The notes: a model not told the origin generated them from the sequence alone. 64,000 nt of DNA from Clostridium_AD sp036569345 (GCF_036569345.1 NZ_DATCQT010000029.1:1-64000); one strand, 5' to 3'; numbered from the stretch's first letter, positions 15,729-25,454 are shown. Translations and numbers: made by a program.

Positions 15729-18116
15729 ATGATGAGCTTAGATAAAAAAAATAAAGAGGGAATGGTAATTCCTGTAGCGGATATAGTTTTACTATCAGGA
15801 ATGACTTATACTTTGAATTTAAATAAAATTAGCCAAGAAGAACTTCAAAATTTAGCAAAGGAAGATCAAATTAGTATTGCATTACCTTTAAAGCAAAATT
15901 TCAATCAAAGTCAGTTAAAGCAAGAAGATTTTCATAGAGTTGGAGTAACATTTCACGTGAATGCAATTGAAAAAACAGAAAAGGGATATCAAATAAAAAT
16001 TAAAGTATTAGATAGGGTAGAAATTAAAGAACTTACTATTTATAATGATTTTATTCGCACAGAATTTGAAGTAGCACCAGATCTCATCGACCTTACTCAA
16101 GCGAGTCAAGAAGAAATGATAGAGTATGTGAAAAAGATTACTCGTGAGGTTAGTGAAAAATTTAGTGGATCAGACCAGTTTATAAAGATGATAGAGGAAC
16201 AAAAGGATTTAAATAAACTCATGGCTCATCTTGCTCAATTTATGCCACTAACAAACCAAGAAAAGTATGAGCTAATTGAAACTCAATCATTAAAAGAGCG
16301 AAGCCTTAAGTTTATGGATTACCTCTTAAAGCAGAAGGAAGCCTTAAAGTTACAACTAGAAATGGCAGAAAAATTTACTGTGAAAGCAAACAAAAACTAT
16401 AGAGAATCAGTACTAAGGGATCAATTAAAAGCTATTCAAAATGAATTAAATGAAGGCAAAAGCGAAGGTTCTAAAAAAGAAAAAAATTATATAGATAAGA
16501 TTGAAGAGGCTCAAATGCCAGTTGAAATAAAAGATGCTGCATTGGATGAACTACAAAAACTAGAAAGACAAAGTGAAAGTAGTGCTGAATATAATGTTTT
16601 ACGTAACTATTTAGATCTATTAGTTAATCTTCCTTGGAGAAAATCTGAACCTAAAGTTATAAATTTAGGAGAAGCAAGGCGGTTACTTGATCAGCAGCAT
16701 TATGGTCTTGAAAAAGTTAAGGATAGAATAATACAACATTTAGCGGTTATGCAGCTTAAAAAGGATAAAAAAGGTTCTATTTTATTATTAGTTGGACCAC
16801 CTGGTACAGGAAAAACAAGTTTAGGTAAAAGTATTGCCGAGGCACTAGGAAGAGAATATATACGACTTAGTTTAGGTGGAATACGTGATGAAGCTGAAAT
16901 TAGAGGGCATAGAAGGACATATATAGGTGCAATGCCAGGGAGAATTATTCAAAGTATTAAGAAAGCAGGAGTAATAAATCCAGTTATGGTTTTAGATGAA
17001 GTGGACAAGCTAATGACAGGCTATAACGGAGATCCAGCTAGCGCATTATTAGAAGTATTAGATCCAGAACAAAACAATAGTTTTACAGATCATTATTTGG
17101 ATTTACCATATGATTTGTCTGAAGTGTTTTTTGTAGCTACAGCTAACTCCCTAGACAATATTCCAAGGCCTCTACTTGATAGAATGGAGATAATACCAAT
17201 ATCAAGTTACACAATGAATGAAAAATTTCACATTGGTAAAAATCACTTAATACCTGAAATACTTGAAGAACATGGATTAAATACAAATCAGTTAGTTATT
17301 GAAGATGAGGCACTAGAAAATATAATTAGTGAATATACAAGAGAGGCTGGCGTTCGAGGACTTAAAAAGCAACTAGCTACCCTTGCAAGAATTACATCAG
17401 AGAAGATTGTGTCTAATAAGGTAGAGTTGCCGTTCGTTGTTAGTGTAAGCGATCTTGATGATTTACTTGGAAGAAAAGTTTCAAGCCATGATAAGGCTCA
17501 AACGGATAACCCACCAGGAGTTGTTACGGGACTTGCATGGACATCAGTAGGTGGAGAGATACTTTTTATTGAAGCTACAGACATGATAGGAAGTGGACAA
17601 CTTACCTTAACAGGGCAATTAGGAGATGTTATGAGAGAATCTGCAAAGATATCTTTAAGTCTACTTAAATCAAGGTTACCAATGAATTCTATAAACTTTA
17701 AGGAAAGAGATCTTCATATTCATGTTCCATCAGGATCAGTTCCAAAAGATGGCCCTTCAGCTGGGATTACCTTATTTACTGCACTCGCATCTTTAGTTAC
17801 CGGCATAAAGGTAGATCCTAAGCTTGCGATGACAGGGGAAATAACCTTAAGAGGGGCAGTACTTCCAATAGGAGGACTTAAGGAAAAATTAATAGGAGCT
17901 CAAAGAGCCGGGATAACAAAAATATTAATTCCAAAGGAAAATTTAATTGACATAAAGGATGTACCAGAAGAAATTAAGAGTTTGTTAACAATTAAAACAG
18001 TTGAAACAGTAGAGGATGTTCTTCGTGAAGCTCTGGGAATATCATTGCCTAGAGTAGAACATGTATTTACTCCTAATATATCTACTGAGGTAAAGATTAA
18101 GGCAAATCAAATATAG
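15729..18116 (+). CDS. lon: ATP-dependent Lon protease
   Basis: About 795 residues in the LonA order: N-terminal substrate-binding domain (1-200), helical linker, AAA+ module with Walker A GPPGTGKT near 356 and Walker B VMVLDEVDKL, then the protease domain with catalytic Ser677 in PKDGPSAG and Lys720 in GGLKEK. The Ser-Lys spacing of 43 equals that of E. coli Lon. It unfolds and degrades damaged or regulatory proteins in the cytoplasm. Several ATGs crowd the start (15702, 15720, 15723, 15729, 15732); 15729 best fits the AAAGGA site. Placement beside a TetR gene with a shared operator is unusual for lon and suggests a dedicated control. Confidence 0.95.
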   Translation: MMSLDKKNKEGMVIPVADIVLLSGMTYTLNLNKISQEELQNLAKEDQISIALPLKQNFNQSQLKQEDFHRVGVTFHVNAIEKTEKGYQIKIKVLDRVEIKELTIYNDFIRTEFEVAPDLIDLTQASQEEMIEYVKKITREVSEKFSGSDQFIKMIEEQKDLNKLMAHLAQFMPLTNQEKYELIETQSLKERSLKFMDYLLKQKEALKLQLEMAEKFTVKANKNYRESVLRDQLKAIQNELNEGKSEGSKKEKNYIDKIEEAQMPVEIKDAALDELQKLERQSESSAEYNVLRNYLDLLVNLPWRKSEPKVINLGEARRLLDQQHYGLEKVKDRIIQHLAVMQLKKDKKGSILLLVGPPGTGKTSLGKSIAEALGREYIRLSLGGIRDEAEIRGHRRTYIGAMPGRIIQSIKKAGVINPVMVLDEVDKLMTGYNGDPASALLEVLDPEQNNSFTDHYLDLPYDLSEVFFVATANSLDNIPRPLLDRMEIIPISSYTMNEKFHIGKNHLIPEILEEHGLNTNQLVIEDEALENIISEYTREAGVRGLKKQLATLARITSEKIVSNKVELPFVVSVSDLDDLLGRKVSSHDKAQTDNPPGVVTGLAWTSVGGEILFIEATDMIGSGQLTLTGQLGDVMRESAKISLSLLKSRLPMNSINFKERDLHIHVPSGSVPKDGPSAGITLFTALASLVTGIKVDPKLAMTGEITLRGAVLPIGGLKEKLIGAQRAGITKILIPKENLIDIKDVPEEIKSLLTIKTVETVEDVLREALGISLPRVEHVFTPNISTEVKIKANQI

Positions 18117-18127
18117 ATATAAAATAA

Positions 18128-18179
18128 CCTATAAAATAAACACTTTGAAAAAAGTGTTTATTTTATAGGCATTTTTTTT
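18128..18179 (+). terminator. strong terminator of lon
   Basis: Perfect 18-bp arms (18128-18145 and 18152-18169) with a six-base loop and eight Ts. Confidence 0.92.
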
Positions 18180-18248
18180 GACATTCTAGGAGAGGGTAGC
18201 TCTCGCGTAATATTTTAATTAGTAATTAAATAAATTTTGAGTTGAAAT

Positions 18249-19037
18249 CTATGTAAGAAGAGTTGAAGCATTTATGTCAATATTTAAGTTGTTGAAAAGT
18301 AGCTCTATCTTGTTTTTGGCTTGAACTAATAGTTTTGTAATCAATTCAATTTTTTCTGGAGTTTCTCGAAATATAGGAATAGTAACACTAATAGCTATAA
18401 CAATTTTATTATCTTTACGTACCGGAATCGCAATACATTTAATGTGGTTAGTAGATTCTTCGCATTCTAAGGCAATATTACTTTCATGTATATTAACTAG
18501 CTGATTATGCAATACATTTAAATTAGTTATAGTATTTTTAGCGTATGATTTTAGCCCATTAGAATATAAGGTTTCCAAATCTGAAATTGAATAATCACAT
18601 AGTAATGCTTTGCCTAAAGCTGTACAGTAAGCAGGCAGACGTTTCCCAACTGATGAAATTAGCCTAATAGGTTCTAGAGAGTCTATTTTAGCTATATAGA
18701 GAACATCACCTTTATCTAGAATTCCCAGTTGACAAGTTTCAAAGCTTTTATCAACAATATGTCTCATTTCTTCTTTAATGAAATTTAAGGAATTTAAATT
18801 TTGTAAATAAGATGAGCCAACAGCAAAAGAATTTATTCCTATTATGTATTTTGATGTTTGTTTGCTTATTGATATGAAATCTCGTTGGTTCATGGTATGT
18901 ATAACCGGAAAAATAGTGCTTTTGGGTGTACCAATTGCATCGGCAATTTCAGTTAGGGTATACCCGTCAGAAGTTGATGAAAGTAGTTCTAATATGTCTA
19001 AAACTCGAGAAGTAGGTCTATGTTCACTCTGAATCAC
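18249..19037 (-). CDS. IclR family transcriptional regulator
   Basis: 262 residues. An N-terminal winged helix (SRVLDILELLSSTSDGYTL, then ADAIGTPKSTIFPVIHTM, about 10-55) is followed by the IclR effector domain with the conserved LPAYCTALGKALL and CIAIPVRKDN stretches. IclR proteins often control sugar-acid and aromatic catabolism and bind keto acids or related ligands. The start is the GTG at 19037, seven bases after AAGGAGG (19045-19051); an upstream in-frame start at 19112 would add 25 unrelated residues. It is divergent from the sugar-acid locus, whose promoter carries two matching palindromes, so it is the likely regulator. Confidence 0.9.
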   Translation of the reverse strand: MIQSEHRPTSRVLDILELLSSTSDGYTLTEIADAIGTPKSTIFPVIHTMNQRDFISISKQTSKYIIGINSFAVGSSYLQNLNSLNFIKEEMRHIVDKSFETCQLGILDKGDVLYIAKIDSLEPIRLISSVGKRLPAYCTALGKALLCDYSISDLETLYSNGLKSYAKNTITNLNVLHNQLVNIHESNIALECEESTNHIKCIAIPVRKDNKIVIAISVTIPIFRETPEKIELITKLLVQAKNKIELLFNNLNIDINASTLLT

Positions 19038-19241
19038 TAGTATACCTCCTTGTATAACATGACTTGTGAAAAAATATAATTTAGTAATTATTTTTAACAA
19101 AGTGCAAATCAAATTTAAAGTTACCTCAATTTAAACACTTTTTTATAGTTAATTAGCCACTCTAAAAAAACAAATCTAACTATATAATAACAAATATGTT
19201 ATTATTTTTCAAGCAATCTCAATTATAAAAAAAATTACCTA

Positions 19242-19270
19242 TTGACACATTATATGTTAGGTGCTACTAT
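19242..19270 (+). promoter_or_regulatory. promoter of the sugar-acid locus
   Basis: TTGACA at 19242-19247, 17-bp spacer, TACTAT at 19265-19270. Transcription would begin near 19277, just before the two operator-like palindromes. Confidence 0.65.
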
Positions 19271-19282
19271 AAGTCTATAGAG

Positions 19283-19315
19283 TTCGTAAATACAAATGTG
19301 ATTCGTATATACGAA
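19283..19315 (+). promoter_or_regulatory. paired operator-like palindromes
   Basis: TTCGTAAATACAAA (19283-19296) and the perfect palindrome TTCGTATATACGAA (19302-19315), centre to centre 19 bp apart and just downstream of the promoter. They fit a repressor site for the divergent IclR-type regulator. Confidence 0.65.
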
Positions 19316-19849
19316 CAGGTTATTGATAGTAGTAGACGTAATTTTAAAATAGGTAAAGCAGAAATACTGGAAGTTGGAGATGATGTAGCAATATTAGCAT
19401 GTGGCACTATGGTAAAAGAGGCACAAATAGCAGCTAATATTTTAAGAGAAAAAGGTATAAATGAAACAGTTGCTGATTTTCTTACAGTAAAACCTATTGA
19501 TAAAGACATGATTTCTGATTTATCTAAAAAGTGTAAAATGGTAGTTACTGTTGAAGAACATTCAGTTGTAAATGGTTTTGGAAGTGTAGTAGCAGATGTG
19601 GTTGCCCCTATTAAAAATGCTCCTCCACTTTATATAATGGGAGTTAAAGAAGGATCGAAAACCACTGGACCATATAGAGAGGTATTAGATTATTACTCTC
19701 TAACATGTTGTAAAATAGCAGATAATATTATTACATTATATAAACAACTTGATGATCAATCAAAATGTTTATATAATATAGAAATTAGAACAAATATGAA
19801 ATTAGAAATGATATGTATGAGGGAAGTAACAATAAATTTTGTGTATTAA
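19298..19849 (+). pseudogene. transketolase C-terminal domain remnant
   Basis: The 183-codon frame matches only the last domain of transketolase-type enzymes: FKIGKAEILEVGDDVAILACG, then VKPIDKDMI, VVTVEEHSVVNGFGS and GPYREVLDYY. The thiamine-diphosphate-binding and pyrimidine-binding domains are missing, so it cannot be catalytic alone. The first codons come from inside the operator palindromes, with no ribosome binding site, as if a deletion joined the promoter region to the middle of a former gene. About 30 odd residues at the end suggest further decay. In related loci split transketolases handle pentose or sugar-acid carbon, so loss may reflect a changed pathway. A functional stand-alone domain is unlikely. 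Confidence 0.75.
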
Positions 19850-20056
19850 CTTAAATAAATAACAATCATGTTTGTTAGAGATAAGGTGGTGATAAAAAAT
19901 AATATGGTAGAGGGTAAAAGCACTAATAGTATATTTTAGTTACTTACTGTATAAACGTTTGAGTGAATGTTTTATTCTGAATTTTTGATGAATGTTGAAA
20001 ATTAGAGAAATTGTTAATCAAGTTAGTAGAAAAATACAATATAAGGAGAGAAAATT

Positions 20057-20350
20057 ATGATTAATGCTATAATTATTGATGAAAAAGACAGTGTAGCAGT
20101 AGCTATCGAGCCCATTACAAAAGGCTCAGAAGTTAGTTACAAATTAAAAGGTTTAGTGAAAACAGTATTAACATTAGAAGAAATTCAAATTTATCATAAA
20201 ATTGCAATTAAAGAAGTCAAAATAGGCGAACCAGTTGTAAAATATGGTCAACATATTGGTATTGCAGCTAAAGATATTAAAGTTGGTGAACATGTACATG
20301 TTCATAATGTTGAAAGCCACAGAGAAAATTTAGAGGAGGAGTTAATATGA
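20057..20350 (+). CDS. UxaA-type dehydratase small subunit (SAF domain)
   Basis: 97 residues making one SAF-type beta domain, equal to the N-terminal part of altronate or galactarate dehydratases. Visible are VAVAIEPITKGSEV, the histidine-containing YHKIAI and the end GEHVHVHNVES. It pairs with the next gene, whose start overlaps its stop. Split pairs of this kind dehydrate sugar acids, but one such pair (SuyAB) releases sulfite from sulfolactate, so chemistry depends on context. The neighbouring KDG permease favours a sugar acid. A GGAGA site precedes the ATG; the 207 bases upstream hold an AAACGTTT palindrome (19953-19960) and no clear gene. Confidence 0.85.
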   Translation: MINAIIIDEKDSVAVAIEPITKGSEVSYKLKGLVKTVLTLEEIQIYHKIAIKEVKIGEPVVKYGQHIGIAAKDIKVGEHVHVHNVESHRENLEEELI

Positions 20351-21507
20351 ATTTTTTAGGATATAAAAGACCTGATGGTAGAGTTGGAGTTAGAAATAAA
20401 ATTTTTATTTTACCAGCGAGTCTTTGCGCTTCAGACACGACAAGAATCATAGCTTCTCAAATAGAAGGAGCTATGACATTTAATAACCAACTTGGTTGTT
20501 CACAGGTATCTGGGGATCAACAGTTAACAATGGATGTTATGGCAGGAATGGCTGCAAATCCAAATGTATATGGTACCATCGTTGTTTCTCTTGGATGTGA
20601 AAATTGTCAAATGGATTTAGTTGTTCAAGCAATTAAAGAAAGGACAAACAAACCAATAGAACAATTTATTATTCAAGAAAATGGTGGAACAATTACTACA
20701 ATTGAAAGGGCTGTACGTGCGGGTAAAAAGATGTCACAGGATGCTTCTATGGTTCTAAGGGAAGAGTTCCCTATTTCTGAACTAATAATTGGCACAAATT
20801 GTGGTGGTTCAGATCCAACAAGTGGATTAGCATCTAATCCATTAATTGGCGAATTAAGTGATATTTTAGTTGCGAATGGCGCAACATCTATTCTTTCAGA
20901 AACAACGGAATTTATTGGAGCTGAGCATATTTTAGCTTCACGTGCTAAAACACCAGAAATTAAAGAAAGAATTTATGATATAGTGCATAGATATGAAAAA
21001 GCACTACAACTTGTTGGAGAAGAAGTCAGAGAAGGGAACCCAGCACCAGGGAATAAAGCCGGAGGTATTACAACATTGGAAGAAAAATCACTTGGATGTA
21101 TTCATAAAGCCGGGCATACAGAGGTTACAGCTGTATATGATTATGGTAAACAGATCAGTGAAAAAGGTCTTGTTATTATGGATACACCAGGGAATGATGG
21201 TTCATCTGTTGCTGGCATGGTAGCTGGAGGTGCACAAATTGTTGTATTTTCAACAGGACGTGGTAATCCAATTGGCAATCCAATTGCACCAGTTATAAAG
21301 ATAACAGCAAATAAAATCACATATGCCAATATGGTTGATAACATGGATATAGATGCAAGTCCTATTATTTATGGATCTAAGACAATGGAAGAATTAACAG
21401 ACGTTTTACTAAAAGAAGTTATTGTTGTTGCAAATGGTAAATTAACTAAATCAGAATGTCTTGGATATTCAGAAACAGCAATTGCTAGGTTATGTAATTT
21501 CGTATAA
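20347..21507 (+). CDS. UxaA-type dehydratase large subunit
   Basis: 386 residues of the altronate/galactarate dehydratase catalytic part: YKRPDGRVGVRN at the N terminus, the cysteine motifs QLGCSQ and SLGCENCQ, GTNCGGSDPTSGLASNP, then MDTPGNDGSSVAGMVAGGAQ and FSTGRGNPIGNPIAPVIK. The cysteines probably hold a catalytic iron. It would remove water from a six- or five-carbon sugar acid to give a 2-keto-3-deoxy acid. It overlaps the small subunit by four bases, indicating a fixed complex. Exact substrate (altronate, galactarate or related) cannot be read from sequence; sulfolactate lyase is the main alternative. Confidence 0.87.
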   Translation: MNFLGYKRPDGRVGVRNKIFILPASLCASDTTRIIASQIEGAMTFNNQLGCSQVSGDQQLTMDVMAGMAANPNVYGTIVVSLGCENCQMDLVVQAIKERTNKPIEQFIIQENGGTITTIERAVRAGKKMSQDASMVLREEFPISELIIGTNCGGSDPTSGLASNPLIGELSDILVANGATSILSETTEFIGAEHILASRAKTPEIKERIYDIVHRYEKALQLVGEEVREGNPAPGNKAGGITTLEEKSLGCIHKAGHTEVTAVYDYGKQISEKGLVIMDTPGNDGSSVAGMVAGGAQIVVFSTGRGNPIGNPIAPVIKITANKITYANMVDNMDIDASPIIYGSKTMEELTDVLLKEVIVVANGKLTKSECLGYSETAIARLCNFV

Positions 21508-21637
21508 AATAAGTGCTTTTTTTAAAAAGTATGAAACTATAAAAAACAAATCTCAAATTTTTAGAAATAAATGATGTTAATCGTAAGAATGTGTAACTTA
21601 ATATAGAGGTAATATTAGATTATGGAGGAGATTAATA

Positions 21638-22606
21638 ATGAAAATTTTAGAACGTGTTCAGAAAATACCTGGTGGTTTAATGGTTGTTCCATTATTTATT
21701 GGCGCTATCGTAAATACATTCTTCCCCTATTTAATTCATATTGGTGGTTTTACAGAATCACTAGGTAATAAGGGATTCCAATCTTTATGTGCCGCATTCT
21801 TGTTTTGTATGGGGACTAAAATGACACTGAGAGGTGCACCTACTATGCTGAAAAAAGGGTTTTCCATTTTAGGAGCAAAAGTAGCTATTGCCTCTTTAGT
21901 TGCATTACTTGTTTCCAAATTCTTTGGTGGTGATTTTTTAGGATTGTCTACTTTAGCTATTTTAGCTGCAATGAACGATACAAATGGTGGTATATTTATA
22001 GCATTAACAAGTACTATGGGAGATGAAAACGATTCAGGATCTTATGTAGTACAAAGTCTTGAAACTGGTCCTTTTCTTACAATGTTAGTATTAGCAGGCT
22101 CTGGTTTAGCTGCAATTCCATATCTTTCCATGATTTCAGTTGTTGTTCCTATAGTTTTGGGGGCGATATTGGGTAATTTGGATAAGGATATTCGCCTATT
22201 CTGTAGTACTCATTCTGAATTATTAATTCCGTTTTTCGCTTTTGCGCTAGGCAATGGTATTAATTTAGCATCAGTAGTTAAAGCTGGTCCAGCAGGTATT
22301 CTACTGGGAGTATTTACATGTGTGTTAACTGGTCTTGCTTGTACATTTGCAGATAGAATGACAGGTGGGAATGGAGTTGCTGGTGCTGCGGCATCAACTA
22401 CTGCCGGTAACGCAGTAGCTACTCCGCAAGCAATTGCGTTGGCTGATCCAACTTATGCTGCTATAGCACCGATTGCTACTGTACAAGTAGCTGCTTCGGT
22501 AATAGTAACAGCTATTTTAACACCAATACTAACCACATTTGTATATAAGCGTAATCAAAAGAAAAAAATGGAAAATGTTTTAAATCATAATGATCTGAAT
22601 ACGTAG
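21638..22606 (+). CDS. kdgT: 2-keto-3-deoxygluconate permease
   Basis: 322 residues, a membrane protein of about ten segments. KdgT marks are the opening VQKIPGGLMVVPLFIGAIVN, LAAMNDTNGGIFIALTS, GSYVVQSLETGPFLTML, and the glycine/alanine-rich GVAGAAASTTAGNAVATPQA. The family takes up 2-keto-3-deoxygluconate with protons. It sits 130 bp after the dehydratase genes in the same direction, so the cell may import the keto-deoxy acid and also make it. GGAGGA precedes the ATG. Confidence 0.93.
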   Translation: MKILERVQKIPGGLMVVPLFIGAIVNTFFPYLIHIGGFTESLGNKGFQSLCAAFLFCMGTKMTLRGAPTMLKKGFSILGAKVAIASLVALLVSKFFGGDFLGLSTLAILAAMNDTNGGIFIALTSTMGDENDSGSYVVQSLETGPFLTMLVLAGSGLAAIPYLSMISVVVPIVLGAILGNLDKDIRLFCSTHSELLIPFFAFALGNGINLASVVKAGPAGILLGVFTCVLTGLACTFADRMTGGNGVAGAAASTTAGNAVATPQAIALADPTYAAIAPIATVQVAASVIVTAILTPILTTFVYKRNQKKKMENVLNHNDLNT

Positions 22607-22621
22607 ATTTTAAACATTATA

Positions 22622-22672
22622 AACCTCTAGATTATTTGGTAATATGGCTAGATAATCGAGAGGTTAATTTTA
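22622..22672 (+). terminator. intergenic hairpin after kdgT
   Basis: Arms AACCTCTAGATTAT and GATAATCGAGAGGTT with AATTTTA after. The T-run is short, so it may be a partial terminator or RNA stabiliser inside the operon. Confidence 0.5.
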
Positions 22673-22731
22673 CATAAATGATTGTAATTTAAATATTCTT
22701 TATATTTAAATTATTAAAAGGATGTGAAAAA

Positions 22732-23628
22732 ATGAAATTTGTAAGATTTAAAAAAGATGATGAAGAATTATTAGGTATTTTAACGAAGGATGAAAATTTT
22801 GTTATAGAAGTATCATCTGTATTGTTAGGTAAAAAGTTTATGACGATGATAGATATGATAGAACATGTGACAGAAGATGATATTAAAAAGCTTGCAATGG
22901 TCTTGGAAGGTGGAACATCAGATTATTTGAAATATTGCATTTCAGAAGTTAAGTTATGCTCTCCTATAAAAAAACCTATACATGATATTATTTGTGTAGG
23001 AGTTAATTATAAAGATCATCTTGAAGAGACAAAAGAAAGTTTTGTAGAAAATGGATTTAAAGAGCCTGATAGATCTGTTTATTTTTCAAAAAGAGCTATT
23101 GAAATTATTGGATCAGGTGAAGTTATTAAAAGCCGTCTTGATTTAGATGATCAATTAGATTATGAAGTGGAATTGGCTGTTATAATAGGAAAAAAAGGAA
23201 CATGTATTCCTAAGGATAAAGTTGAAGAGTACATTTTTGGATACTCAGTATTTAATGATATATCTTCAAGAAAATTACAGCAACAGCATAATCAATGGTA
23301 TAGAGGAAAGAGTTTAGATACGTATACAGCAATGGGACCTTCAATTATATATAAAGCAGATTTACCTTTTCCAATACATGTTGATCTTATAAGTAGTGTT
23401 AATAATGAAGTTAGACAACATTCAAATACAAGACTATTCTTAGCAGAGATAAAAACTTTAATATCAGAAATTTCTAATGGAATCACATTAGAACCGGGGG
23501 ATATTATTGCTACAGGGACACCATCAGGTGTAGGTATGGGGTTTAAACCACCTCGTTTTATGAAGAAGGGAGACACAATAACATGTGAAATACCTGAAAT
23601 AGGTAAATTAACAAACACTGTTGAATAG
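22732..23628 (+). CDS. fumarylacetoacetate hydrolase family protein
   Basis: 298 residues. The C-terminal catalytic domain shows CVGVNYKDHLEET, FSKRAIEIIGSGE, the metal-binding DYEVELAVIIGKKG and GYSVFNDISSRKLQ, ending in the loop ATGTPSGVG. Members hydrolyse or decarboxylate beta-diketo acids with a divalent metal. In non-phosphorylative sugar-acid pathways such enzymes split 2,4-diketo-3-deoxy acids into pyruvate and a hydroxy acid, which suits the neighbours here; acylpyruvate hydrolase or decarboxylase activity is the alternative. GGATG lies just before the ATG. Confidence 0.9.
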   Translation: MKFVRFKKDDEELLGILTKDENFVIEVSSVLLGKKFMTMIDMIEHVTEDDIKKLAMVLEGGTSDYLKYCISEVKLCSPIKKPIHDIICVGVNYKDHLEETKESFVENGFKEPDRSVYFSKRAIEIIGSGEVIKSRLDLDDQLDYEVELAVIIGKKGTCIPKDKVEEYIFGYSVFNDISSRKLQQQHNQWYRGKSLDTYTAMGPSIIYKADLPFPIHVDLISSVNNEVRQHSNTRLFLAEIKTLISEISNGITLEPGDIIATGTPSGVGMGFKPPRFMKKGDTITCEIPEIGKLTNTVE

Positions 23629-23657
23629 GATTGTGTACTTTATAAAGGAGGATTTAT

Positions 23658-24518
23658 TTGAAAAATTTACAGGATTGTTATACTTTAAAAAATGGAGTTA
23701 AAGTACCATGCATTGGTTATGGAACATGGAAATCACCAATTGACGTTGTACGTGAAGGCATAAAAATGGCTACAGCCACTGGATATAGACATATTGATAC
23801 AGCGGCTGCTTACCAAAATGAAATTGGTGTTGGGCAAGGAATTAAACAATGCGGATTTTCAAAAGATAAGCTTTTTGTAACTAGTAAACTTCCAAATTTA
23901 GATCATGGCTATAAAAAAGCAATTAGTTCTTGTGAAGAATCATTGAAACGTTTAGATATGGATTATCTAGATTTGTATTTAATACATTGGCCAGTTGTAG
24001 TTCAAGGTGATTATAAAGAGGATATTTTAGAAACATGGAGAGCTTTTGAGCAGTTATATAAAGAAGGGAAAGTTAGAGCTATTGGTGTAAGTAATTTTCT
24101 TATTGAACATCTTGAGCTTATAAAGAAAAACGCTTCAGTTTTTCCTATGGTTAATCAAGTTCAACTACATCCTCAGAATCCTCAAGAAGATATGGTGGAG
24201 TATTGTAATAAAAATCAAATTTTGGTTGAAGCTTGGAGTCCTTTAATTCAAGGAGATGCATTTAAACGAGAATTACTAAAAGACATGGCAAAAAAATATA
24301 ATCAAAGCATAGCTCAAATTTGTGTACGATGGATTATGCAAAAGGGTGTTGTACCTCTTCCAAAATCAACTAGCATAGAAAGAATTCAAAATAATGTCGA
24401 TGTATTCAATTTTAATATTTCTAATGAGGATATGGAAAAGATTGCAACATTAAGATCCTTCGGAATGATTGGTGAGAGTCCAAGTATACCAAGGGTTAGT
24501 CAAAATACTGGATTTTAG
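23658..24518 (+). CDS. aldo/keto reductase
   Basis: 286 residues, a single TIM barrel. The catalytic tetrad is visible: Asp and Tyr in HIDTAAAYQNE, Lys in VTSKLPN and His in YLIHWP; the NADPH-binding end carries PLPKSTSIERIQNN. It would reduce an aldehyde or ketone, or run in reverse. Translation begins at the TTG at 23658, behind AAAGGAGGA. Lying between the hydrolase and the aldolase, it probably acts on a sugar-acid intermediate or on the aldehyde released by the aldolase. Confidence 0.92.
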   Translation: MKNLQDCYTLKNGVKVPCIGYGTWKSPIDVVREGIKMATATGYRHIDTAAAYQNEIGVGQGIKQCGFSKDKLFVTSKLPNLDHGYKKAISSCEESLKRLDMDYLDLYLIHWPVVVQGDYKEDILETWRAFEQLYKEGKVRAIGVSNFLIEHLELIKKNASVFPMVNQVQLHPQNPQEDMVEYCNKNQILVEAWSPLIQGDAFKRELLKDMAKKYNQSIAQICVRWIMQKGVVPLPKSTSIERIQNNVDVFNFNISNEDMEKIATLRSFGMIGESPSIPRVSQNTGF

Positions 24519-24557
24519 TTAATAAATAATGAATAAATATATAGGAGGATTTTCTTT

Positions 24558-25454
24558 ATGGGAAAGGCAAGAATTTTGACACCAGTTGTTACAGCATTTG
24601 ATGTAACTGGAAATTTAGACATTCAAGCAAATAAAAATATAATTGATCACCTAATTAACGGTGGTGTAGATGGTTTAGTTGTTATGGGAAGTACAGGTGA
24701 GTTCTTTACAATGACAACTCAGCAAAAAAAAGATCTTATTGACTTAGCTGTAGGATATGTAAATAAAAGAGTGGAAGTTTATATTGGAACAAGTTGCATG
24801 TCAATTGAGGATACAATAGAGATGACTAATTATGCACACAATGCCGGTGCTGATGCTGTTATGATTATCAGTCCTTATTATTTCAATCTTTCTGATGAGA
24901 GTATAGAGTATTTCTATAATGAAGTTGCGGCAGCAACAAAGGCAAATATTTACCTCTACAACTTCCCAGATAGAACTGGATATGATTTATCAAAAGAAAT
25001 TACACTTAGACTTCTTAGAAAAAATAAGAATATTGTAGGATATAAGGATACAGTAACATTAATGGGACATACAAGAGCGCTTATTTCGTTTATAAAATCA
25101 GAGTTCCCTGAATTTGATGTTTTATCTGGTTTTGATGAAAATTTTGTTCATAATATTCTTTGTGGTGGCGGTGGATGTATAGGTGGACTTTCAAACTTAG
25201 CACCAGAGATTTTTGCTACTTGGGTAAAATCTGTTAATGAAAAAGACTTTGATAAAATGGCAGAATGTCAAAAGATAGTTGATAAAATGATGGATCTTTA
25301 TGACATAGGAACTCCTTTTATTCCGATTATAAAAAAGGCAATGATGATAAGAGGAATTGATATGAAGGATTACTGTACAAAGCCATTTCTTCAGGCAAAT
25401 AAGAAACAAGTTGAACAAATTATTGCTATTATGAAAGAAGTAAATCTTATTTAG
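24558..25454 (+). CDS. DHDPS/N-acetylneuraminate lyase family aldolase
   Basis: 298 residues. The family features are GGVDGLVVMGSTGEF (substrate carboxylate binding), the Tyr in YLYNFPDRTG and the Schiff-base Lys in NIVGYKDTV. A stretch GGGGCIGGLSNLAPE follows. These aldolases cleave or join pyruvate. With a KDG permease and sugar-acid dehydratases next to it, the likely reaction is cleavage of an unphosphorylated 2-keto-3-deoxy acid to pyruvate and an aldehyde. Dihydrodipicolinate synthase is possible by family but unlikely by context. AGGAGGA precedes the ATG. Confidence 0.88.
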   Translation: MGKARILTPVVTAFDVTGNLDIQANKNIIDHLINGGVDGLVVMGSTGEFFTMTTQQKKDLIDLAVGYVNKRVEVYIGTSCMSIEDTIEMTNYAHNAGADAVMIISPYYFNLSDESIEYFYNEVAAATKANIYLYNFPDRTGYDLSKEITLRLLRKNKNIVGYKDTVTLMGHTRALISFIKSEFPEFDVLSGFDENFVHNILCGGGGCIGGLSNLAPEIFATWVKSVNEKDFDKMAECQKIVDKMMDLYDIGTPFIPIIKKAMMIRGIDMKDYCTKPFLQANKKQVEQIIAIMKEVNLI

